Assembly: GCF_011090165.1 (NCBI RefSeq)
Contig: NZ_JAADJT010000019.1
Location: 1-64,000 of the forward strand
Reading direction: 5' to 3'
DNA length: 64,000 nt
Source of the DNA: Duganella aceris
GTDB lineage: Bacteria; Pseudomonadota; Gammaproteobacteria; Burkholderiales; Burkholderiaceae_D
The notes beneath the pieces are model-generated. The model did not search any database. It worked only from the letters and a program-made list of their open reading frames with translations, and was not told the DNA's origin. Positions within the stretch are counted from its first letter, which is position 1, and each line of letters begins with the position of its first letter. Made by a program: the position numbers and the translations under genes. Positions 43,887 through 53,236 of this stretch are shown piece after piece.

Positions 43887-45287
43887 TTATGCCGCCTTGC
43901 GTTCGCTGTCGATGGGCAGCTCGGCGTCGCTGTTGAAGACGGCCAGGTCGGTTTCCCCCATCACCCGGCTGGTGACCGCGCCGGCGGTGATCGAGCCGCT
44001 GACGTTGAGCGCGGTGCGGCCCATGTCGATCAGCGGTTCGATCGAGATCAGCAGCCCGGCCAGCGCCACCGGCAGGTTCATCGCCGACAGCACGATCAGC
44101 GCGGCGAAGGTGGCGCCGCCGCCGACCCCGGCCACGCCCACCGAGCCGATGGTGATGATCGCCAGCAGCGGGGCGATGAAGGCCACGGTGAACGGATCGA
44201 CGCCGACCGTCGGCGCGATCATCACCGCCAGCATCGCCGGGTAAATCCCGGCGCAGCCGTTCTGGCCGATGGTGGCGCCGAACGAGGCGGCGAAGTTGGC
44301 GATGCCCTCCGAGGTGCCGAGGCGCCTGGTCTGGGTCTGCACGCTCATCGGGATGGCGCCGGCGCTGCTGCGCGAGGTGAAGGCGAAGGTCAGCACCGGC
44401 AGGATCTTGGCGGCGTAGCGCAGCGGGTTGAGGCCGATGCCGGTGACGATCAGCAGGTGCACGCCGAACATCAGCAGCAGCGCGCTGTACGAGGCCAGCA
44501 CGAAATCGATCAGGTGCAGGATGTCGGTGTAGCTGGAGGTCGACACCATCTGCGCCATCAGCGCGAACACGCCGTACGGGGTCAGCCGCAGCACCAGCGT
44601 GACGATGCGCATCACGATGGCGTGCGCCACCTGGATGAAGCGCTCGAAGGCGCTGAAGATGTCCGGCTTGCTGCCGTGGATGCCGACGGCGGCGATGCCG
44701 ATGAACACCGAGAAGATCACCACCGCGATGGTCGAGGTCTTGCGGCCGCCGGTCAGGTCGAAGAAGGGATTGGCCGGGATGAAGCTTAACAACATGCTCG
44801 GCAGCGAGATCGCCTGCGCCGCTTCGACCTTGCCTTGCAGGTAGACGCCGCGCGCGATGTCGGCGGCGGAGGCGGTCAGGCCTACCGCGCTCAGGTGGAA
44901 CACCTTGGCCATCAGGATGCCCAGGCCGGCCGCGACCAGGGTGGTGATCATCAGCGTGCCGATGGTCAGCGCGCTGATCTTGCCCAGCGAGTTGATGCCG
45001 TTCAGCTTGAGGATGGCGCCGATGATGGAGACCATAATCAGCGGCATCACGATCATCTGCAGCAGCTTGACGTAGCCGGAGCCGACGATGTCCAGGTAGT
45101 CGCCGGTGGTCTTGAGCTCGGCCGCGTCGGCGCCGTAGATGGCTTGCAGCACGGCGCCCAGCACCACGCCCAGCCCCATGCCGGTGAACACGCGCACCGA
45201 AAAGGACGCATGCCGGCGCTGCAATGCGTACAGCACGCCCAGCAAGATGGCGGCCGCCAGCAGGTTGAGGATCACGTTGATTGCCAT
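43887..45287 (-). CDS. tcyP: L-cystine / dicarboxylate:cation symporter (TcyP/YdjN-like)
   Basis: The 466-residue protein belongs to the DAACS (glutamate transporter fold) family. It has eight membrane helices plus two re-entrant loops; the serine-rich HP1 loop (FTSRSSAGAIPMS) and the GxGG HP2 region (GVAGVGGGATFAAL) are present. The overall length and N-terminus (MAINVILNLLAAAILLGVLYALQRRHASFS) are those of the sodium-driven L-cystine importer TcyP/YdjN; other amino acid or dicarboxylate substrates remain possible. Convergent with the FadL gene. Confidence 0.8.
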   Translation of the reverse strand: MAINVILNLLAAAILLGVLYALQRRHASFSVRVFTGMGLGVVLGAVLQAIYGADAAELKTTGDYLDIVGSGYVKLLQMIVMPLIMVSIIGAILKLNGINSLGKISALTIGTLMITTLVAAGLGILMAKVFHLSAVGLTASAADIARGVYLQGKVEAAQAISLPSMLLSFIPANPFFDLTGGRKTSTIAVVIFSVFIGIAAVGIHGSKPDIFSAFERFIQVAHAIVMRIVTLVLRLTPYGVFALMAQMVSTSSYTDILHLIDFVLASYSALLLMFGVHLLIVTGIGLNPLRYAAKILPVLTFAFTSRSSAGAIPMSVQTQTRRLGTSEGIANFAASFGATIGQNGCAGIYPAMLAVMIAPTVGVDPFTVAFIAPLLAIITIGSVGVAGVGGGATFAALIVLSAMNLPVALAGLLISIEPLIDMGRTALNVSGSITAGAVTSRVMGETDLAVFNSDAELPIDSERKAA

Positions 45288-45321
45288 TGCTTGCCCTTTG
45301 CTTCACAAATGAATAGTTTTA

Positions 45322-45331
45322 ACCGATCGGT
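45322..45331. promoter_or_regulatory. 10-bp palindrome upstream of the cystine symporter gene
   Basis: ACCGATCGGT is a perfect palindrome 35 bases before the symporter start, in an AT-rich gap. It might be a regulator site; no regulator gene adjoins. Confidence 0.25.
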
Positions 45332-45530
45332 CATTCTATAGATGATCGGGGCGATATTGGCTTCGGGAATGCTTCGTTGCTACGAATATTTGGCTATATA
45401 CCTATGCGATTTATTCATATAAACACTTTATATTTTTAAATCGTTCACACGAAGCAACTACTTAAACTACATGGATGGGTTGCCGTACAATTTAACGACC
45501 GTTATCGCAATCCTTCTCAGGAGCATTCGT

Positions 45531-47312
45531 ATGGCAAACATGAAAGTTGGTACCCGGCTCAGCCTGGGCTTCGGGCTGGTGCTTGCACTGATGCTGATGA
45601 TCTCGCTGCTGGGCGTGTTCAACATGAGCACGATCCATGCCAAGCTTGACCGCATCGTCAACGAGAATGTGGTCAAAACCGAGCTGGTGGGGACGATGGC
45701 GAACTCGGTGCATATCGTCGCCAGGGTGTCGCGCTCGGTGGTATTGCTCAACGACGAGGCCGCCATCCGCGCCGAAATGGCCAAGGTCCAGACCGCGCGC
45801 GAGGCGTACAACCAGGCGGTCGACAAGCTGGGCAGGATGCCGTCGACGCCGCAGGGCGCGGAGATCCGCGCGCGCATCGCCGGCATGGCGCTGGAGGCGC
45901 GGCCGATGAACGACAAGGTGTTCGAGCTGGCGCTGGCCAACCATGACGACGAGGCCACGGTGCTGCTGATGCAGCAGGCCGGCCCGGCGACCTTGAAATG
46001 GCAGGATGCGATGGATGACTACGCGCGCCTGCAAAAAGCCAACAACCAGGCCGACGTCGACGCCGCCACCGTGGCCTATCACCGCGCACGCCTGCTGATG
46101 CTGGTCTTGAGCGGCATCGCCATCGCCGTGGGCGCGGTGGCGGCCGTGATGATCGCGCGCAAGCTGTTGCGTCAGCTGGGTGGCGAGCCGGACTACGCGG
46201 CCGAGGTCGCGGGCCGCATCGCCGCCGGCGACCTGACGGTGGCGGTCGACACCAGACACGGCGACGACGGCAGCATGCTGCTGGCGATGAAAAAGATGCG
46301 CGATGCGCTGGCCGGCATCGTCGGCGAGGTGCGCACCGGCACCGAGGCGATCGCGTCGGCGTCGAGCCAGATCGCCGCCGGCAACCAGGATTTGTCGGCG
46401 CGCACCGAGCAGCAGGCCAGCTCGCTGGAGGAGACCGCGTCGTCGATGGAGGAGCTGACCAGCGCGGTGCGCCAGAACAACGACAACGCGCGTCAGGCCA
46501 ACCAGCTGGCGCAATCGGCGTCGGCGGTGGCGCAGCAGGGGGGGGCGGTGGTGTCGCAGGTGGTCGATACCATGGGGGCGATCAACGACTCGTCGCGCAA
46601 GATCGTCGACATCATCGCGGTGATCGATGGCATCGCGTTCCAGACCAATATCCTGGCCTTGAACGCGGCGGTCGAGGCGGCACGCGCCGGCGAGCAGGGG
46701 CGGGGCTTCGCGGTGGTGGCGACCGAGGTGCGCAATCTGGCGCAGCGCTCGGCCTCGGCGGCCAAGGAGATCAAGGAGCTGATCGGCGATTCGGTCGAGA
46801 AGGTGGAGATCGGCAGCAAGCTGGTTGAGCGCGCCGGGCAGACCATGGAGGAAGTGGTGGCCAGCGTGCAACGCGTGACCGACATCACGGCCGATATCTC
46901 GACCGCCGGCGACGAGCAGAGCGCGGGCATCGAGCAGATCAACCAGGCCGTCAGCGAGATGGATACGGTGACGCAGCAGAACGCGGCGCTGGTCGAAGAG
47001 GCCGCCGCCGCCGCCGAGGCGATGCAGCAGCAGGCGGCCAAGCTGGAGCAGGTGGTCAGCGTGTTCCGGCTCGATGGCGCGGTTGGCCGCGCGGCGTCGG
47101 GCTCGTTGGCGGTCGCGAATACGCGCGCCATGCCGGCGTTCGCGTCCGCCACAGCGGCGCGTGCCGCTCCGGCCTTGGCGCCGGTCGCCGGTCCGCGCGC
47201 CGCGTCGGGCGACGGTGGCGGCGCCGCGCCGCGCAAGCCGCTGGCGACCAAGCCGCGGCAGCGCCAGGCCAGCACGGCCACGGCCGACGTCAGCGATTGG
47301 GAAGAGTTTTAA
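45531..47312 (+). CDS. Methyl-accepting chemotaxis protein with CheR-tethering tail
   Basis: The 593-residue receptor has TM1 (about 12-32), a four-helix-bundle periplasmic sensor domain, TM2 (about 190-210), HAMP and a signalling hairpin with DGIAFQTNILALNAAVEAARAGEQGRGFAVVA. The extreme C-terminus is DWEEF, which fits the pentapeptide used by high-abundance receptors to bind CheR, reached through a flexible Ala/Pro/Arg linker (about 530-588). AGGAG stands 8 bases before the ATG at 45531, so the in-frame ATG at 45471 is rejected. The last 23 bases overlap the end of the convergent sensor kinase gene. Confidence 0.93.
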   Translation: MANMKVGTRLSLGFGLVLALMLMISLLGVFNMSTIHAKLDRIVNENVVKTELVGTMANSVHIVARVSRSVVLLNDEAAIRAEMAKVQTAREAYNQAVDKLGRMPSTPQGAEIRARIAGMALEARPMNDKVFELALANHDDEATVLLMQQAGPATLKWQDAMDDYARLQKANNQADVDAATVAYHRARLLMLVLSGIAIAVGAVAAVMIARKLLRQLGGEPDYAAEVAGRIAAGDLTVAVDTRHGDDGSMLLAMKKMRDALAGIVGEVRTGTEAIASASSQIAAGNQDLSARTEQQASSLEETASSMEELTSAVRQNNDNARQANQLAQSASAVAQQGGAVVSQVVDTMGAINDSSRKIVDIIAVIDGIAFQTNILALNAAVEAARAGEQGRGFAVVATEVRNLAQRSASAAKEIKELIGDSVEKVEIGSKLVERAGQTMEEVVASVQRVTDITADISTAGDEQSAGIEQINQAVSEMDTVTQQNAALVEEAAAAAEAMQQQAAKLEQVVSVFRLDGAVGRAASGSLAVANTRAMPAFASATAARAAPALAPVAGPRAASGDGGGAAPRKPLATKPRQRQASTATADVSDWEEF

Positions 47313-48633
47313 ACCAGATATCGAAGCGGGTCTGGCCGTCGCCGTTGGCGGCCAGGCGGTAGGGGAAGCCGTGGCGGTTCAGCACCTCGCGCACGAACAG
47401 CAGGCCGATCCCCTGACCGCCTTTCTTGGTGGTGAAGAACGGCGTGAACAGCTGCCGCGCCGGCACGTCGCCCAGCAGGTTGCCGCTGTCGATCACCGAT
47501 AGCCGCGCGCCGTCGGCCTCGTCGGCCAGCACGAAGTCGATGCGCTTGTCGCCCGCCGCGCCGGCCTCCACCGCCTCCATCGCATTCTTGACCACGTTCA
47601 GCAGCGCCTGCTCGATCAGGTGGCGGTCCAGCTGGATCGCCGCGATCTCGTCGCAGCGTTGCCAGCCGATGTGGATGCCGCGGCTGCGGCAAGGCTCGCG
47701 GTACAGATACAGGATGTCGTCCATGATGTCGCGCACGGCGTTGGGACGCATCTCCGGCGCCGGCATCTTGACCACGCGCGTGAAGCGCTCGATGAATTCC
47801 CCGAGGCTGACATTGCGGCGCTTGACGGCGACGATGGCGGTGCTGAAATCCTCGCCGTCGCGCTCGGCCAACTGGCTGCGGTAGTACAGCAGCGAATCGA
47901 GCACCGAACCGGTGGCGGCGACGGTGTTGTTGACCTCGTGCGCGAGCACGCGGATCAGTTTGTCGTAGGTGGCTTTCTCCGAGCTTTCCAGTTCCTCGGT
48001 CAGTTCCTCGACCAGCAGGAAGTGGCGGGCGAAGCCGCGATCGTAGAAGTGGCCGCGCTGGCCGCGATAGCGACGGCCGTCGGTGTCGGTCAGCATCTGG
48101 CTGTCGCCGGGCGGCAGGGCGTCCAGTTGCGCCAGCAGGCTCAGGGCATCGTCGCCGGGGCGGCATGCGCCGAGTGTCTTGCCCTTGGCTTGCGACAGCC
48201 CCGGCAATGCTTGCGCGCTGGCGTTGAGCAGACTAACGCGACCGTCGAAATCGAACACGATGACGGCGCTTGGCGTCGCCTCCAGCAGGCGGTCGAGGAA
48301 ACCTTGCTGCTCGCCGATCTGCAAGCGCTCCTGGTACAGCGCGCCCAACATCGTGTTGAACAGCTGGACCAGTTCGTTCAGTTCCGCATCGTCGCTTTGC
48401 TGCAGGCGGGCGGCGTAGTGCTGGTCTTGCAGCAGATCGTGGAAATGGCGCGTATAGCCCAACGGCTCCAGCGCGCGGCGGATCAGCCGCATGCCGAGGA
48501 TCAGGCTCAGCACCAACACCGTCTCCAGCGCCAGCATGGTCAGCGGCGCGCCAAGGAACAGCAGCATCGTGATGCCGAGGAACAGCACGTGCGCCGCGAT
48601 CAGATAAGCGTACAGGCGTTGACGCAGGCTCAT
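47290..48633 (-). CDS. Membrane sensor histidine kinase (NtrY/AtoS-like)
   Basis: The 447-residue protein has two N-terminal membrane helices (about 8-50), a PAS-like domain (about 115-200, EATPSAVIVFDFDGRVSLLNAS), a HisKA-type helix with phospho-acceptor His232 (RVLAHEVNNTV), and a HATPase domain (N box QALLNVVKNAMEAVE, G box GQGIGLLFVREVL). It should phosphorylate the adjacent NtrC-type regulator. Its ATG overlaps the regulator stop as TGATG. The 3' end overlaps the convergent chemoreceptor gene by 23 bases with no terminator between. Confidence 0.92.
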   Translation of the reverse strand: MSLRQRLYAYLIAAHVLFLGITMLLFLGAPLTMLALETVLVLSLILGMRLIRRALEPLGYTRHFHDLLQDQHYAARLQQSDDAELNELVQLFNTMLGALYQERLQIGEQQGFLDRLLEATPSAVIVFDFDGRVSLLNASAQALPGLSQAKGKTLGACRPGDDALSLLAQLDALPPGDSQMLTDTDGRRYRGQRGHFYDRGFARHFLLVEELTEELESSEKATYDKLIRVLAHEVNNTVAATGSVLDSLLYYRSQLAERDGEDFSTAIVAVKRRNVSLGEFIERFTRVVKMPAPEMRPNAVRDIMDDILYLYREPCRSRGIHIGWQRCDEIAAIQLDRHLIEQALLNVVKNAMEAVEAGAAGDKRIDFVLADEADGARLSVIDSGNLLGDVPARQLFTPFFTTKKGGQGIGLLFVREVLNRHGFPYRLAANGDGQTRFDIWFKTLPNR

Positions 48634-50087
48634 CAGCGGACGCCCATGCGGGCACCGGTGGCGGCGTGGCCCAGGTTGCCGTTGCCGTCGGCCTCGTCCG
48701 GCGCGCCGCCCAGGCCGTGGCGTTCGAGGCGGCGGTACAGGGCGGTGCGGCTCAGGCCCAGCGTCTTGGCGACGCGCGAGATATTGCCCTGGTGCTGCTC
48801 CAGCGCGTGCGCGATCATGTGGCGTTCGACCTGCTCCAAGGTCATGCCGTCGGTGCCGAGACGCTGGCCCGGCGCGCCGCCATGCTCGTGCTGCTCGGCC
48901 GCGATGAAATCGGCCTGCCGCAACTCGGTCCTGCCGACCAGCAGCAAGGTGCGCTCCAGCGTCTGCTTGAGCTGGCGGATATTGCCCGGCCAAGGCTGCG
49001 CGCTCAGCCACTCCAGCGCCTGCGGCGCGATGCTGGCCGGCGCCAGCCCATAGCTGGCCGACACCTCGCCGATGATGTGCCGCGCCAACAGCGGAATATC
49101 GCTGCGCCGCTCGCGCAACGGCGGCAAGCGGATCGTGATCAGATTCAAACGATAGAACAGATCCTCGCGGAACTCGCCGCCGGCGACCAGCGACGCCAGC
49201 TCGCGGTTGGTGGCCGACACCACCCGGATGTCCGCCCGCTCGGTGCGGCTGGCGCCGACTTGCTGATAGGTCTGATCCTGCAACACCCGCAGCAGCTTGA
49301 CCTGATCGGAACGATTCAATTCGCCGATCTCGTCGAGGAACAACGTCCCCTCGTGCGCGCTGGCGACGTGGCCCTTGCGGTCGGTCTTGGCATCGGTGAA
49401 GGCGCCGCGCACATGGCCGAACATCTCGCTCTCGAACAACGACGGCGTGATCGCGCCCATATTGATCTTGACGATGGGCCGCGCCGCGCGCGGACTGTTG
49501 CGGTGGATGGCGTCGGCGATCAACTCCTTGCCGCAACCGCTTTCGCCGAGGATCAGCACCGGCGCGCGCGTCGCCGCCACCTGGCCGATGGTCGACAACA
49601 CTTTCAGCAAGCGCGGATGCTCGCCGATGATGCCGCCGAAATCGAACTGCGCATCGAGCGCCTGGCGCGACAAGGTGGCGGCGCTGGCCGACGGCGGCGC
49701 CGCCGTCTCCAGCGTGGCGTGGATCAACGCGGCCAATTGCGTGTTGTCCCACGGCTTGGTGAAGAAGTTGGCGGCGCCGGCCTGCACGCCGCGCACCGCC
49801 AGCGCGATCGACCCCCAGGCCGTCATCAGCAGCACCGGCAACGCGGGCTGCGCCTGCTTGATGTCGGCGAGCAGGCGCAAGCCTTCCTCGCCGCTGGTGT
49901 GCAGCGAGAAGTTCATGTCCTGCAGCACCAGATCGACCGGCTGCTGCGCCAGCAGCGCCAGCGCTTGCCCCGGACCGTCGCAGCACAGCGGCTCGAAGCC
50001 GGATTGCTTCAGCAGCAGCGCCAGCGACACCTGGACCGCGCTGTCGTCGTCGACGATCAGGATGCGTTGCTTGCGGGATGAGTCCAT
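48633..50087 (-). CDS. NtrC-family sigma-54-dependent response regulator
   Basis: The 484-residue activator has a receiver domain (acceptor Asp57, VLQDMNF), a AAA+ domain with Walker A GESGCGKE (181-188), the sigma-54 contact loop GAFTDA (228-233) in place of the canonical GAFTGA, Walker B LFLDEIG and the arginine finger region REDLFYRLN. A Fis-type helix-turn-helix (about 435-460, NISRVAKTLGLSRTALYRRL) follows. The GAFTDA variant is frequent in regulators linked to ABC exporters and should still work. It lies 14 bases after the permease gene and probably controls the sigma-54 promoter in front of the exporter operon. Confidence 0.94.
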   Translation of the reverse strand: MDSSRKQRILIVDDDSAVQVSLALLLKQSGFEPLCCDGPGQALALLAQQPVDLVLQDMNFSLHTSGEEGLRLLADIKQAQPALPVLLMTAWGSIALAVRGVQAGAANFFTKPWDNTQLAALIHATLETAAPPSASAATLSRQALDAQFDFGGIIGEHPRLLKVLSTIGQVAATRAPVLILGESGCGKELIADAIHRNSPRAARPIVKINMGAITPSLFESEMFGHVRGAFTDAKTDRKGHVASAHEGTLFLDEIGELNRSDQVKLLRVLQDQTYQQVGASRTERADIRVVSATNRELASLVAGGEFREDLFYRLNLITIRLPPLRERRSDIPLLARHIIGEVSASYGLAPASIAPQALEWLSAQPWPGNIRQLKQTLERTLLLVGRTELRQADFIAAEQHEHGGAPGQRLGTDGMTLEQVERHMIAHALEQHQGNISRVAKTLGLSRTALYRRLERHGLGGAPDEADGNGNLGHAATGARMGVR

Positions 50088-50101
50088 TGATTCAAACAGC
50101 C

Positions 50102-51304
50102 TTATTCATAATGCAGCGCCTGTGTCGGGCTGAGGCGCGCGGCGCGCCAGCCCGGATAGAGCGAACACAGCAAGGATAGCAGATAGATCACGCCCGCCGA
50201 TAGCGCCGCCGAGGCCAAAAACACCGTCCAGTTCAGGCTGTCGCCGAAGACCCCGGTCAGCGGCAGCTGCACCAGCAGCACCAGCGCCACCACGATCGCG
50301 CCGCTGCTCAGCAACAGCTGCTCGGCGATGATCTGGCGGTAGATGCTGCCGGCGTCGGCGCCCAGCGCGCGGCGCAGGCCGATTTCCGGGATCCGCTGCG
50401 TGGTGTTTTGCCACAGCACGCCGAACAGGCCGAAGGCGACCATCACCAGCAGGAATGCGGCGATCACCGACAGGATCATCAGCGGGATCATCTGCGTGGT
50501 CAGCATCGACTTGCGGCCTTCGCTGAGCGGCACGATGACGTAGGACCATTCGCTGTGCAGCTGCTTCAACCGCGTGTTGAGCTTGCTTTCAAAACTGCGC
50601 GGCGTGCCTGGCTTCAGCTTGAGCATGATGGTCATCGCCGGATCCTTGCCGACGCCGGGGATGAAGCGCGGCAGCATGAAGTCGCGCGGATCCATGTATT
50701 CGCCGTGCGGGCGGAAGTGTTCGACCACCGCGCTGACGCGGTAGCGTTGCTGCGGCTTTTCCTTGTCCTTGCTGTCGGCGCTGATATAGATCTGGCCGAC
50801 GGCCGATTTGCCGGGGAACAGTTTGTCGGCCAGGCGGCGGTTGATGACCACCGGCGCCGCGTCGGCCGCGTCGTCGGCGCTGGAGAACCAGCGGCCTTCG
50901 GCCGGCGTCATCTGCATCGCGGCGAAGAAGTCGTCGGTGACCGCCAGCCCGTCGATGACGAGCTTCTGGCTGCCGTCCGGCAGCGAGTACTTGCTGGTCC
51001 AGCGCGACATCTCGTAGGGGCCGAAGGAGGTGAACGCGACCTTTTCCACTTCCGGCAGATCCAGCAGGCTGCGTTTCAGTGTGTCGTACATGGCGGCATC
51101 GTTCGGGATGTCCTGCGCCGCGCGGATGCTGACCGACCACTGGTCGCGCCAGGCGAAACCGGTCGGCATCTGGTACAGCTGGTAGTTGCGGGTGGCGAAG
51201 GCGGCGATGCCGAACACGATCAGGAAGGCCAGCAGGATTTCCAGGCTCAGCATCATGTTCCTGGATTTGCGCTTCCAGATCAGCTTTAACAAATGGCGCA
51301 GCAT
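50102..51304 (-). CDS. ABC exporter permease (MacB/FtsX-like), second copy
   Basis: The 400-residue protein has an N-terminal membrane helix (about 18-38), a periplasmic MacB-type domain (about 40-265) and three C-terminal membrane helices (about 280-300, 335-355, 370-390), the FtsX/MacB layout without an attached ATPase. It ends ARLSPTQALHYE, the typical family tail. The start overlaps the stop of the first permease as TAATG. The two permeases differ enough to form a heterodimer with two copies of the ATPase; the exported compound is unknown. Confidence 0.9.
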   Translation of the reverse strand: MLRHLLKLIWKRKSRNMMLSLEILLAFLIVFGIAAFATRNYQLYQMPTGFAWRDQWSVSIRAAQDIPNDAAMYDTLKRSLLDLPEVEKVAFTSFGPYEMSRWTSKYSLPDGSQKLVIDGLAVTDDFFAAMQMTPAEGRWFSSADDAADAAPVVINRRLADKLFPGKSAVGQIYISADSKDKEKPQQRYRVSAVVEHFRPHGEYMDPRDFMLPRFIPGVGKDPAMTIMLKLKPGTPRSFESKLNTRLKQLHSEWSYVIVPLSEGRKSMLTTQMIPLMILSVIAAFLLVMVAFGLFGVLWQNTTQRIPEIGLRRALGADAGSIYRQIIAEQLLLSSGAIVVALVLLVQLPLTGVFGDSLNWTVFLASAALSAGVIYLLSLLCSLYPGWRAARLSPTQALHYE

Positions 51305-52551
51305 TATGCGTTTCCTTTCAAGGCATGGACCGGGTCGAGGCGGGACATTTTCCAGGCCGGGATGACGCCGGACAGCAGCCCGAACACCAGCGTGATCAGC
51401 AGGCCGTAGCCGAACACGGCGAGATTCAGATGCACCTTCAGATAGGGAATCATTCCCGAGCCTTCCAGCCACCACAGCGCGCCGGCGGCGCAAGCGAGGC
51501 CGATCACGCCGCCCGCCAGACACAGCAGCACGTTTTCCAGCACCAGCTGCGCCACCAACTGGCGGCTGGTGGCGCCGAAGGCCTTGCGCACGCCGATCTC
51601 GCTGCTGCGTTCCAGGATGCGGCCGACGTTCAGGTTGATCAGGTTCAGCGCCGGCAGCGTCATGAACAGCAGCATCAACACCACGATGATCGCCAGCAGC
51701 TGGCCGGAGCCGCCGTCTTCGGACTCTTCGGCGCTGCGGCCGAGCAGGGTGCGCGAGAACAGTTCCAGCTTGGAGTCGCCCCACATATGCGTGACGTTGA
51801 ACGCGGTCGGATCGTCGTACTCGACCGTCTTGGCGACGCGGATGATGTCGCGCTTGATGGCCGGCAGGTCTTCCTTCTTGTGCGCCAGGATCATCGCGCT
51901 GTACGGGCCGAACAGGGAATTCTTGTAGTCGGTCGACGGCTGGCTGGTGATCGGCACCCACAGATCGGCGAAGGCGTTGATGTGCAGCTCGTCCTCGACC
52001 ACGCCGATGACTTCGAACACCTGGCCGCCGGCGCTGAACTTCTGGCCCAGGAACGGCAGGCCGGGGAACAGCTTGCGCGCGGTGGTCTGGTTCAGCACCG
52101 CGACCATGCGTCCCTGCGCCACGTCGTCGCCGTTGAACAGCCGGCCCGAGACCAGCGTGAAGTCGAGGATCTTCCAGTATTCGGCGTCGGTGCGGCGCAT
52201 CATCAGGTCGCTGACGCGGTCACCCTGATAGACCGACACCGATTGCGGGAAGGTGCTGGCCGAGACCGCTTCCACGCCCGTCAGCGGCTTCAGGTATTTG
52301 TCGATCAGTTTATAGCCCAGGGTGCCGTTGCGCATGCTGCCCTTGCCGGTATGGCTGGAGTGCACCATGATCATTTGCACGAAGCGTTCGCTCTTGCCTT
52401 CGACGCCGGTGGGGGTGAAGGTGTTTTGCAACAGCGCGGTGACCACCATCAGCACCACCAGCGTCAGCACGATGCACAACAGGTTGATCGCGGTGAACAG
52501 CTTGCGGCGCATGAAGACCTTCCACGCGGTCAGCAGATAATTTCTGAACAT
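51304..52551 (-). CDS. ABC exporter permease (MacB/FtsX-like), first copy
   Basis: The 415-residue protein has the same plan: TM1 (about 20-42), periplasmic MacB-like domain, three C-terminal helices (about 285-310, 340-360, 375-395) and the tail KMSRLDPVHALKGNA. PALNLINLNVGRILERSSEIGVRKAFGA matches the FtsX/MacB membrane-core signature. It begins 9 bases after the ATPase gene. Confidence 0.92.
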   Translation of the reverse strand: MFRNYLLTAWKVFMRRKLFTAINLLCIVLTLVVLMVVTALLQNTFTPTGVEGKSERFVQMIMVHSSHTGKGSMRNGTLGYKLIDKYLKPLTGVEAVSASTFPQSVSVYQGDRVSDLMMRRTDAEYWKILDFTLVSGRLFNGDDVAQGRMVAVLNQTTARKLFPGLPFLGQKFSAGGQVFEVIGVVEDELHINAFADLWVPITSQPSTDYKNSLFGPYSAMILAHKKEDLPAIKRDIIRVAKTVEYDDPTAFNVTHMWGDSKLELFSRTLLGRSAEESEDGGSGQLLAIIVVLMLLFMTLPALNLINLNVGRILERSSEIGVRKAFGATSRQLVAQLVLENVLLCLAGGVIGLACAAGALWWLEGSGMIPYLKVHLNLAVFGYGLLITLVFGLLSGVIPAWKMSRLDPVHALKGNA

Positions 52552-52560
52552 GGCGGCTCC

Positions 52561-53223
52561 TTAAGCGACCAGCTGGCCGTCGAACACGCGCACGATGCGG
52601 CCGGCCATCTTGGCCTCCTGTTCGTTGTGGGTGACCATCACCACGGTCGTGCCTTCGCTGTGCAGCTTGAGCAGGATGTCCATCACTTCCTGGCCCATCT
52701 TGCTGTCCAGGTTGCCGGTCGGCTCATCGGCCAGCAATACCTGCGGCTGGCCGACGATGGCGCGGGCGATCGCGACGCGCTGTTGCTGGCCGCCCGACAG
52801 CTGGTTCGGATAGTGGTCCATGCGCGCGCCGAGGCCGACTTTTTCCAGCGCCTCGCGCGCCAGCCGCTGGCGCTTCTTGGCCGAAATGTCGCGGTACAGC
52901 AGCGGCAGCTCGACGTTGTCGATCACGCGCAGGTCGTTGATCAGGTGGAAGCTCTGGAAGATGAAGCCGAAGGTGTTGTTGCGCAGCTTGGCCACATGCT
53001 TGTCCTTGTACGACGCGACCGGCGCGCCGGCGACGTGGATCGAGCCGCTGCCGGGACGGTCGAGCAGGCCGATCAGGTTCAGCAGCGTGCTCTTGCCGCA
53101 ACCGCTCGGCCCCATCAGGCAGACGAATTCGGATTTCTCGACATGCAGGTCGATGTCTTTCAGGGCCAGGGTTTCGACCTTGTCGGTCTGGTAGGTTTTG
53201 CTGACGTTTTGCAGGCGGATCAT
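52561..53223 (-). CDS. ABC exporter ATP-binding protein (MacB/LolD-like)
   Basis: The 220-residue ATPase shows Walker A GPSGCGKST (38-46), the signature LSGGQQQRVAIARA and Walker B VLLADEPTGNLDS, plus the His loop VTHNEQEA. It belongs to the MacB/LolD/FtsE class that powers mechanotransmission exporters. I use the ATG at 53223; a longer in-frame extension to 53343 overlaps the adaptor gene and lacks family sequence. It starts 13 bases after the adaptor stop. Confidence 0.95.
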   Translation of the reverse strand: MIRLQNVSKTYQTDKVETLALKDIDLHVEKSEFVCLMGPSGCGKSTLLNLIGLLDRPGSGSIHVAGAPVASYKDKHVAKLRNNTFGFIFQSFHLINDLRVIDNVELPLLYRDISAKKRQRLAREALEKVGLGARMDHYPNQLSGGQQQRVAIARAIVGQPQVLLADEPTGNLDSKMGQEVMDILLKLHSEGTTVVMVTHNEQEAKMAGRIVRVFDGQLVA

Positions 53224-53236
53224 GGAAGACCTTTCG

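Noticed and set aside
48633..50087. GAFTDA instead of GAFTGA as a sign of an inactive sigma-54 activator
   Set aside because: The variant is common in regulators next to ABC exporters, all other AAA+ motifs are intact, and a good -24/-12 site lies upstream of the operon.
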